Source: Candidatus Saccharimonadia bacterium (GTDB lineage Bacteria > Patescibacteriota > Saccharimonadia > Saccharimonadales > Saccharimonadaceae). From it: a stretch of 17,265 nt of DNA. Positions 7,011 to 13,180 of the stretch are shown here, piece by piece; position 1 is the stretch's first letter; each line of letters begins with the position of its first letter. Made by a program: the position numbers and the translations under genes. The DNA lies in contig JALRDA010000021.1 of assembly GCA_023257145.1 (NCBI GenBank), positions 1 to 17,265 of the forward strand, in the 5' to 3' direction. Below the pieces are notes generated by a model that was given only the letters and a program-made list of their open reading frames with translations, ran no database searches and had not been told where the DNA came from.

Positions 7011-7011
7011 A
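6983..7011 (-). promoter_or_regulatory. Near-consensus promoter of the 138-aa gene
   Basis: On the minus strand TTGACA (7011-7006) and TATTAT (6988-6983) are separated by exactly 17 nt. This is the best sigma-70-type match in the window. The predicted start near 6976 gives a leader of about 30 nt containing an AGGA SD before ATG 6946. Confidence 0.75.
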
Positions 7012-7015
7012 TATT

Positions 7016-7074
7016 TTGCAGAGAATGGGGCGGCGGTATATACTGTTGTTAATGCTAAAGCTTATTTAAAGGAG
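7016..7074 (+). promoter_or_regulatory. Promoter and SD for gap
   Basis: TTGCAG (7016-7021) and TATACT (7039-7044) are 17 nt apart. AAAGGAG (7068-7074) is a strong SD, 11 nt before ATG 7086, and the predicted leader is about 35 nt. Confidence 0.6.
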
Positions 7075-7085
7075 CGGGATATACA

Positions 7086-8108
7086 ATGAGTCAAGTAAAA
7101 GTCGCAATTAACGGGTTTGGCCGTATTGGTCGAAATGCCTTCAAGATTGCATTTGAACGTAGTGATATCGAAATCGTTGCTATCAATGATTTGACAGACA
7201 CAAAAACATTAGCACATCTACTTAAGCACGATTCGTCATATGGGACGTATCAACACGAAGTGGGTCATGATGATACTGGTATCATCGTCAACGGCAAGCA
7301 TATCGCGGTCCTAGCGGTTATGGATCCAGCGCAGTTGCCATGGCGCGACCACGGCGTCGATGTGGTCATCGAAAGTACGGGTTTCTTTGTTGATCCTGCA
7401 AAGGCGCGTGCGCACATCGATGGCGGCGGTGCAAAGAAAGTTGTTCTATCGGCACCTGCAAAGGGTGATGGTGCAGACACCATCGTTTTGGGTGTGAACG
7501 AAGACAAGATCGAAGGTTCAACTGATGTTATTAGTAATGCTAGTTGTACGACAAACTGTATTACGCCGGTGATGGCAGTGCTGGAAAGTCACTTTGGCAT
7601 TGAAAAAGCCATGATGACAACCGTTCATAGCTACACTGCAAGCCAGAAACTACAAGACGCGCCAGCGAAGGATCTTCGTGAAGCACGTGCAGCCGCAGAA
7701 AATATCGTCCCAACAACAACTGGTGCAAGTATTGCCGCTGCACAGGCATTACCAGCACTAAAGGGCGTGTTCGGCGGTCTTAGTGTACGCGTACCAACCC
7801 CAGTTGTCAGTATGAGTGACTTTTCTGTTGTCCTGAAGCGCGATACAACTATTGAAGAGATTAACAATGTTTTCCGCGAGGCGGCAAAGCAGCCATTTTA
7901 CCAAGGTATTTTGGATGTAACCGAGGAAGAGCTTGTCAGTAGTGACTTTAAAGGCAATAGCCACAGTTCAATTGTCGATCTGCCTCTGACAAATGTTGTT
8001 GGCGGAAACCTTATTAAAGTTGTTGCATGGTACGACAATGAGTGGGGTTACAGCAATCGACTTGTCGAGCTAGTTGCTGATGCCGGCCGTGCGCTAAGCG
8101 CAAACTAG
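7086..8108 (+). CDS. gap: Glyceraldehyde-3-phosphate dehydrogenase, type I
   Basis: The 340-aa enzyme is of normal length for phosphorylating GAPDH, which oxidises glyceraldehyde-3-phosphate to 1,3-bisphosphoglycerate with NAD(P)+ in the cytosol. Key features are the NAD-binding GFGRIGR (10-16), the INDLTD segment (33-38) after the second strand, the catalytic cysteine in NASCTTNC (C154), the partner His in TTVHSYT (H181), and the C-terminal WYDNEWGYSNR motif. All catalytic residues are intact. It has its own promoter, SD and terminator, so it is transcribed separately from the pentose-phosphate cluster that begins 123 nt downstream, although it consumes that cluster's product. No phosphoglycerate kinase gene is adjacent. 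Confidence 0.97.
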   Translation: MSQVKVAINGFGRIGRNAFKIAFERSDIEIVAINDLTDTKTLAHLLKHDSSYGTYQHEVGHDDTGIIVNGKHIAVLAVMDPAQLPWRDHGVDVVIESTGFFVDPAKARAHIDGGGAKKVVLSAPAKGDGADTIVLGVNEDKIEGSTDVISNASCTTNCITPVMAVLESHFGIEKAMMTTVHSYTASQKLQDAPAKDLREARAAAENIVPTTTGASIAAAQALPALKGVFGGLSVRVPTPVVSMSDFSVVLKRDTTIEEINNVFREAAKQPFYQGILDVTEEELVSSDFKGNSHSSIVDLPLTNVVGGNLIKVVAWYDNEWGYSNRLVELVADAGRALSAN

Positions 8109-8116
8109 TATAAGCG

Positions 8117-8142
8117 AATCGCCAGGGAGACCTGGCGATTTT
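8117..8142 (+). terminator. Intrinsic terminator of gap
   Basis: A perfect 10-bp stem (8117-8126 with 8131-8140) is capped by a GAGA tetraloop of the GNRA type, and a TTTT run lies at 8139-8142. It begins 9 nt after the gap stop codon. Confidence 0.85.
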
Positions 8143-8196
8143 AGTACACATAGTGATGGTGGTAGAATGATGACGATAGAATTGGCTTATGGCTCG

Positions 8197-8234
8197 TTGA
8201 ATTTAGATCCTATACCGCTTATACTAAGATTATG
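8197..8234 (+). promoter_or_regulatory. Promoter with predicted leaderless start, rpiB operon
   Basis: TTGAAT (8197-8202) and TATACT (8220-8225) are exactly 17 nt apart. Only 6 nt separate the -10 box from ATG 8232, so transcription is predicted to start at the ATG itself. No SD exists in this gap. This is the strongest of the leaderless candidates here because both hexamers are good. Confidence 0.7.
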
Positions 8235-8684
8235 AAAATATATCTAGGCGCGGATCATCAAGGATTCGCTATGAAAGAATCTGTACGTGCATATTTACAA
8301 AAACGCGGGTATGACATCGACGATGTCAGTGGCAACGAATTGCACCCAGACGATGACTTTCCAGAGTTTGCGCATGCGGTCGCTCATAAAGTTCTTGAGG
8401 ATCAATCGGGTGAAGGGCGTGGCATTTTAATATGTGGAGGTGGTCAAGGTATGTCCATGGCGGCAAATCGCTTCCGTGGTATTCGTGCGAGTGTTATTTG
8501 GGATGCGTATGAGGCAAAAATGACTCGCAATGATAATGATAGCAATGTGCTTTGTCTGCCCTCGCGCGTACTTGCAAATGATGAGGCGGAATGGAAAGAC
8601 ATCATCGATACTTGGTTAACGACACCGTTTGCTGATGCTGCCAGGTATAAGCGACGTAATGCGCAGATTGATGAGGTGTCATAG
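8232..8684 (+). CDS. rpiB: RpiB/LacAB-family sugar-phosphate isomerase
   Basis: The 150-aa protein is the usual length for RpiB, which interconverts ribose-5-phosphate and ribulose-5-phosphate. Conserved features are GADHQGF (D8, H9), the catalytic-base cysteine in ILICGGGQGMSMAAN (C68), GIRA (83-86), NDSNVL (102-107) and the ARYKRR phosphate-binding segment near the C-terminus. Two active-site positions differ from E. coli RpiB (my recollection of that sequence): the Thr after the Cys is Gly, and the His of the HND motif, assigned to ring opening, is Asp101. LPSR also replaces FGSR. It may therefore act on an open-chain or different sugar phosphate, or be a lineage variant. It is the first gene of a tightly overlapped operon (1-nt overlap with rpe) and has a leaderless-type promoter. 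Confidence 0.88.
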   Translation: MKIYLGADHQGFAMKESVRAYLQKRGYDIDDVSGNELHPDDDFPEFAHAVAHKVLEDQSGEGRGILICGGGQGMSMAANRFRGIRASVIWDAYEAKMTRNDNDSNVLCLPSRVLANDEAEWKDIIDTWLTTPFADAARYKRRNAQIDEVS

Positions 8685-9328
8685 TGAGTGTTGTTGCGCC
8701 AACAGTGACCGCTGAATCAGCAGATGACTACAAGCTACAGATTGAGCGAATTCATACGTTCGCCGATAGGGTGCATATCGATATCACGGATGGTGAATTC
8801 GCCCCGACATTTACTGTCGGTGAAGCGCAGATATGGTGGCCTCAGGACTGGACGGTCGATATCCATGCAATGGTCGCTCGACCTGCTGATCACGTCGAGG
8901 CACTGATTAGCCTAAAGCCAAACATGATTATTTTCCATGTCGAAACCGACGAAGATATTGTTCCGATTTTGAAACAAGTGAAAAAGTTTGATATCAAAGC
9001 CGGGATTGCTCTCCTAAAATCGACCGTTCCAAGTACAGTCGCCGCGGCTATCGAGGTTGCGGATCACGTGATGATCTTTAGCGGTGACCTTGGACGACAG
9101 GGTGGTACGGCAAGTCTTATGCAGCTCGAAAAAGTCCGTCTGATCAAAGCAATCCGTCAAGACGTCGAAATTGGCTGGGATGGTGGCGTAACGGTCGAGA
9201 ACGCATTCGGTCTATCGCAAGGTGGCGTTGACGTCTTGAATGTTGGGAGTACAATCGCATCCTCAGATGATCCGAAAAACACTTATGCTACACTGGTAAG
9301 TGAAATCAATAAACATGGGGTTATTTAA
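8684..9328 (+). CDS. rpe: Divergent ribulose-phosphate 3-epimerase
   Basis: The 214-aa protein has the TIM-barrel pattern of Rpe, which epimerises ribulose-5-phosphate to xylulose-5-phosphate. The four expected metal or catalytic positions are visible: HIDITDG (H31, D33, D36), DIHAMV (H61), a third-strand FHVE, and WDGGV (D166). The flexible phosphate loop differs: the usual VNPGFGGQ is replaced by IFSGDLGRQGG (131-141). That makes it a divergent branch of the family, and another hexulose/pentulose-phosphate enzyme with the same fold remains possible. Translation begins at GTG 8684, whose G is the last base of the rpiB TAG stop. GAGG at 8673-8676 supplies an SD 7 nt upstream, so it is probably translationally coupled. 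It shares a 1-nt overlap with the downstream transketolase N half. Confidence 0.85.
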   Translation: MSVVAPTVTAESADDYKLQIERIHTFADRVHIDITDGEFAPTFTVGEAQIWWPQDWTVDIHAMVARPADHVEALISLKPNMIIFHVETDEDIVPILKQVKKFDIKAGIALLKSTVPSTVAAAIEVADHVMIFSGDLGRQGGTASLMQLEKVRLIKAIRQDVEIGWDGGVTVENAFGLSQGGVDVLNVGSTIASSDDPKNTYATLVSEINKHGVI

Positions 9329-10194
9329 TGGTGAGTGGGCAATTAACGATACCGCAACTAGAAAAAAAGGCGAATGAAGTTCGTCAGGATATCATACGTA
9401 TGCTAGAAGCGGCAGGCAGTGGGCACAGTGCGGGTCCACTCGGCTTGGCCGACATTGTAACGGCATTATATTTTAATATTATGAACATCGATCCTGCAAA
9501 GCCTGAATGGTCCGAGCGCGATGTATTTTTCCTAAGTAACGGACATACGGCTCCGGTTCAGTATGCAGTGATGGCGGAACGTGGCTATTTCGATGTCAGC
9601 GAGCTGACGACGCTACGTAAGTTCGGTAGTCGATTACAAGGACACCCCGAGCGTACTAAATTGCCTGGCCTTGAAAATACAAGTGGTCCTTTAGGTAGTG
9701 GTCTGTCGCAAGCGGCTGGGTATGCGTACACGTTGCAGTATATTGACGATGTTAAGCACCGTTGGGTTTATGCGATTACCGGTGACGGCGAGCTGAACGA
9801 GGGGAATATATGGGAAGCAGCAATGTTTGCCGGTAAATACAAACTATCTCAGCTAATCGTCTACATTGATCGCAATAATATCCAGATCGACGGCTCGACA
9901 GATGATGTGATGCCACTTGAGGATCTTCGCGGCAAGTGGGAGTCATTTGGATGGCATGTCCAAGAAATCGACGGGCACAATATCGATAGTGTAATCGACG
10001 CTGCCAGCATGGCACGCGCTATTACGAATAAGCCTAGCGTCATTATTGCGCACACCATCCCGGGTAAAGGTGTTGATTTTATGGAATATGATTACAAGTG
10101 GCACGGTGTGCCGCCTAATAAAGAGCAGGCTAAAGAGGCGCTTAAAAAACTGCGCACGCTTAATGGCAAAATTACTTCAGGAGACATCGAATAA
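9328..10194 (+). CDS. Transketolase, N-terminal (TPP-binding) subunit
   Basis: The 288-aa protein corresponds to the first domain of transketolase. It contains the His-rich substrate/TPP site near GSGHSAGPLG (31-39), SNGHTAP (70-76), GPLGSGLSQAAG (120-131), and the thiamine-pyrophosphate motif from GDGELNEG (152-159) to DRNNIQ (181-186), where Mg2+ and TPP diphosphate bind. Alone it cannot be active: it must pair with the pyrimidine-binding half encoded next. Split transketolases are known from archaea and several bacteria. The start ATG overlaps the rpe stop by one base (TAATG). Transketolase moves two-carbon units between xylulose-5-P, ribose-5-P, erythrose-4-P and related sugars, linking the pentose pool to GAPDH and aldolase. 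Confidence 0.94.
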   Translation: MVSGQLTIPQLEKKANEVRQDIIRMLEAAGSGHSAGPLGLADIVTALYFNIMNIDPAKPEWSERDVFFLSNGHTAPVQYAVMAERGYFDVSELTTLRKFGSRLQGHPERTKLPGLENTSGPLGSGLSQAAGYAYTLQYIDDVKHRWVYAITGDGELNEGNIWEAAMFAGKYKLSQLIVYIDRNNIQIDGSTDDVMPLEDLRGKWESFGWHVQEIDGHNIDSVIDAASMARAITNKPSVIIAHTIPGKGVDFMEYDYKWHGVPPNKEQAKEALKKLRTLNGKITSGDIE

Positions 10195-11189
10195 TGAATT
10201 ATCCACTTAACCCTGATGTCTATAGCGACGACGTTGCACTCGAACCTATTCGCGCTGGATTTGGTCGCGGACTGCTTGCTGCGGGGAAGGCTAACGAAGA
10301 CGTTGTCGCCCTATGTGCCGATCTGACTGATAGTACGCAGATGTCTTTGTTTAAAGCTGAATTCCCCAAGCGATTCGTTGAGATTGGTGTTGCCGAACAG
10401 AACCTTGTGACGGTTGCCAGCGGGATGGCACGCGCAGGTAAGATACCCTTCACCAGTAGCTATGCTGCATTTAGCCCAGGGCGTAACTGGGAGCAGATCC
10501 GAACAACTGCGGCATTGAATGATATGCCAGTCAAAGTCATCGGCTCACATGCTGGTATTAGTGTTGGGCCAGACGGCGCAACTCATCAGATGCTTGAAGA
10601 TATCGCATTGATGCGCGTACTGCCAAACATGGTAGTCCTAGCGCCGGGCGATAGTGTCGAGGCTGAAAAGGCGACATTGGCGATCGCCGAAAATGGCAAG
10701 CCGTCATACATGCGTCTCGCTCGTGATAAAACGCCAATTTTTAGCACCGACAAATCGCCATTTGAAATTGGCAAGGCGTACGTACTTCGCGAAGGAACAG
10801 ACGTGGCGCTACTTGGGACTGGCGCAATGACCTATCAATTGCTGGTTGCAGCAAAACACCTTGAGGCGCAGGGTGTGAGTGCTGAGGTGGTCCACGTTCC
10901 AACTATCAAACCGCTGGACGAAGAGGTGATCCTTGCAAGTGCGCGCAAGATTGGGCGAATCGTTACAGCAGAAGAGGCGCAGATTAACGGTGGTTTCGGT
11001 GGTGCTGTGGCAGAGCTTCTTAGTGAAAAGTTGCCAACGCCACTACTACGCATTGGCATGCAGGATCGATTTGGTGAAAGTGGCGAGCCAGTTGAGCTAA
11101 TTAAGCATTTTGGTCTTGACCATAAATCGATCGCAAAGCAAGTCAAACAGTTTACTGATACCGTACCGCGATATCATCAAGGATTTTAA
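10194..11189 (+). CDS. Transketolase, C-terminal subunit
   Basis: The 331-aa protein holds the pyrimidine-binding (PYR) and C-terminal domains of transketolase. The catalytic Glu that activates TPP is E68 in EIGVAEQN; TSSYAAFSPGRNWEQIR and ISVGPDGATHQMLEDIA are typical PYR-domain stretches, and the C-terminal domain starts near GTDVALLGTGAM. It overlaps the upstream half by one base (TAATG), and AGGAG lies at 10179-10183, ensuring balanced production of the two halves. The combined length of about 619 residues is close to a single-chain transketolase. Related 1-deoxyxylulose-5-phosphate synthase is an alternative for this fold, but the sugar-phosphate neighbours and the split layout favour transketolase. 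Confidence 0.93.
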   Translation: MNYPLNPDVYSDDVALEPIRAGFGRGLLAAGKANEDVVALCADLTDSTQMSLFKAEFPKRFVEIGVAEQNLVTVASGMARAGKIPFTSSYAAFSPGRNWEQIRTTAALNDMPVKVIGSHAGISVGPDGATHQMLEDIALMRVLPNMVVLAPGDSVEAEKATLAIAENGKPSYMRLARDKTPIFSTDKSPFEIGKAYVLREGTDVALLGTGAMTYQLLVAAKHLEAQGVSAEVVHVPTIKPLDEEVILASARKIGRIVTAEEAQINGGFGGAVAELLSEKLPTPLLRIGMQDRFGESGEPVELIKHFGLDHKSIAKQVKQFTDTVPRYHQGF

Positions 11190-11201
11190 TAGGGGGATAC
11201 A

Positions 11202-12113
11202 ATGGGTCTAACAATCAAGCAAATTCGGGACAATACAATTCGTGCACGGCACTTGATGCAGCGCAGTCGTAGCCAGCATTTCGCAGTAGGTGCGTTTAAT
11301 ATCGACAACCAAGAGACCTTGATTGCCGTTGCAAAAGCTGCGCAAAAACTCAATGCACCGGTTCTTGTTGAAGTAAGCGACGGCGAAGTAAAGGCGCTCG
11401 GCTTGGAGAACATTCGTGACATGGTCGACAATTACCGCGAAGAGTACGGGATTGAAATGTACATCAATCTAGATCATAGCCCAAATGTTGAAGATTGTAA
11501 GCGTGCAATTGATGCGGGATTTGAATTTATTCACATTGATATTTCTCAGGCTAATCATGATGCGACGACCGAAGAGATTATCGCAAAAACCAAAGAAGTC
11601 GTTGAATACGCCAAGTTTACTGGTGCGCTAGTCGAGTCTGAGCCGCATTATTTTGGCGGCTCATCGAACGTACACAAAGAAGAGATCAATTATGAAGAAA
11701 TTCGTAAAACATTTAGTACACCAGAGAGTATGAAATCGTTTGTTGATGCAACTGGTGTTGATACGTTTGCAGCTGCGGTTGGTAATTTGCACGGTAAGTA
11801 TCCAGTTCCGAAAGAACTTGACCTGGAGTTACTGCAAAAACTTCGTGATGCAACTGATTGTCAGATTAGCTTGCACGGTGGCAGTGGTACGCCACTGCAT
11901 TTCTTTGAGGAAGCGGCTCGCATTGGTGTAAGCAAGATTAACATTAACAGTGATATGCGGTTTGTCTTCCGTAATACTTTAGAAAAAGTATTGGCGGAAA
12001 ATCCAGATGAATATGCTGTCGTGAAGCTGATGCCAGAAGTTTACGGCGAAGTTCAAAAGGTTGTCGAAGAAAAGATTAATGCCTTTGGCAGCGCTGGCAA
12101 AGCAGTCAACTAA
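11202..12113 (+). CDS. fba: Class II fructose-bisphosphate aldolase
   Basis: The 303-aa Zn-dependent aldolase reversibly joins dihydroxyacetone phosphate with glyceraldehyde-3-phosphate. Visible metal and active-site positions are INLDHS (D91, H92), VESE (E145), the second His ligand in GNLHGKY (H197), LHGGSG (H225), and INSDMRF near 250. The VESEPHYFGGSS segment is unlike the more usual EGELG form, so a relative acting on tagatose-1,6-bisphosphate or sedoheptulose-1,7-bisphosphate cannot be excluded. It has its own SD (AGGGGG, 11191-11196), begins 12 nt after the transketolase stop and belongs to the same operon. A 78-nt gap follows, holding only a weak GAGCT/AGCTC hairpin (12122-12136) and no convincing terminator. 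Confidence 0.92.
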   Translation: MGLTIKQIRDNTIRARHLMQRSRSQHFAVGAFNIDNQETLIAVAKAAQKLNAPVLVEVSDGEVKALGLENIRDMVDNYREEYGIEMYINLDHSPNVEDCKRAIDAGFEFIHIDISQANHDATTEEIIAKTKEVVEYAKFTGALVESEPHYFGGSSNVHKEEINYEEIRKTFSTPESMKSFVDATGVDTFAAAVGNLHGKYPVPKELDLELLQKLRDATDCQISLHGGSGTPLHFFEEAARIGVSKININSDMRFVFRNTLEKVLAENPDEYAVVKLMPEVYGEVQKVVEEKINAFGSAGKAVN

Positions 12114-12191
12114 TTGCTGGCGAGCTGCAGTAGCTCAACACCTGTACAGCACTTCACTAAAGTAAACGATTAATGATAGAAAGATTTTAAA

Positions 12192-13166
12192 ATGACATCC
12201 GGCGTACCTCGAATATTAGCAATTGGCAAAGCAACCCAAGATGTCTTTTTGACTAGTAACGAATTTGATCCACATACTGAAGGAAAGGTGGTCTATACCC
12301 ACCTGCCGCTAGGTGTGAAAATGGAAGTCAGTAACGTGACATTCGCAACGGGTGGTAATGCCAGTAATGTCGCAGTAACATTCGCACGGCAGGGCCTACA
12401 CTCAGAATATATGTGGACGCTTGGACATGATCCTGCATCTGAAACGGTATTACGCGACCTGGACGTTGAAGGTGTTGAGACAGCGCGTGTCGTGCACGAT
12501 GATAAATATCAAGCGGGCTATTCGACGATTCTTATTGCAACAAATGGCGAGCGCACTATTTTAAACCACCGTGGCGTTTCTACTGACGAGCACGGGACTG
12601 ACCTGGATTTTGCAGCGATTACCGAGGCAGACTGGGTATATCCTACCTCGCTTGCTAATGGCGGGCTTGAACTGCTTCGTCGTATTGTTGATACTGCGGA
12701 AAAAGGTGGCACCAAGGTGATGCTCAATCCGGCTGGCCCCGAATTGGCAGAGCCAGCAAAGCTGAAGGCACTCCTTGAAAGCGTTGAAATTCTTTGTGTT
12801 AACAAAGAAGAAATGCAGCAACTCGTCGAGGGTGAAACATTAGAGGAGCTGGTACGCCACGCACTCCACTACGTGCCGGTTGTTATTGTTAGCGATGGAC
12901 CGAATGGCGTTGTTGCGAGTGATGGAAAAACTATCGTTAGAGCCGGCATGTACGAGGATGTACCTGTCATTGACCGAACTGGTGCGGGTGACGCATTCGC
13001 CTCAGGTTTTTTGAGTCAGTGGGCGCAGGGGAGGACGTTGATGGAATCCGTGCTGTTCGCTAGTGCCAATTCGACATCAGTGGTAACAAAAATCGGCGCC
13101 AAAGAAGGTATTCTCCATGCGGGTGTCGCATTACATTCGATGCCAATTAGCGAAAAAGACTTCTAA
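12192..13166 (+). CDS. PfkB-family sugar or nucleoside kinase (first of two)
   Basis: The 324-aa protein is a complete PfkB/ribokinase-fold kinase. It has the N-terminal GGNASNVAV signature (about 55-63), where the substrate is bound, and the C-terminal DRTGAGDAFASG (about 260-271) with anion hole and catalytic base Asp. Family members phosphorylate ribose, fructose, fructose-6-P, tagatose-6-P, adenosine and others. The sequence alone does not fix which, and the neighbourhood suggests a pentose, hexose-6-P or heptulose-7-P. No good SD or -10 box is evident before ATG 12192, so it may be read from the upstream operon. Its TAA is 14 nt before the next kinase ORF, and the two kinases are distant paralogues rather than recent duplicates. 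Confidence 0.9.
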   Translation: MTSGVPRILAIGKATQDVFLTSNEFDPHTEGKVVYTHLPLGVKMEVSNVTFATGGNASNVAVTFARQGLHSEYMWTLGHDPASETVLRDLDVEGVETARVVHDDKYQAGYSTILIATNGERTILNHRGVSTDEHGTDLDFAAITEADWVYPTSLANGGLELLRRIVDTAEKGGTKVMLNPAGPELAEPAKLKALLESVEILCVNKEEMQQLVEGETLEELVRHALHYVPVVIVSDGPNGVVASDGKTIVRAGMYEDVPVIDRTGAGDAFASGFLSQWAQGRTLMESVLFASANSTSVVTKIGAKEGILHAGVALHSMPISEKDF

Positions 13167-13180
13167 CGGTAAGACAAGGT

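Noticed and set aside
12122..12136. GAGCT/AGCTC hairpin between fba and the first kinase as a terminator
   Set aside because: It has only 5 bp and no T-run, so the operon probably continues through it.
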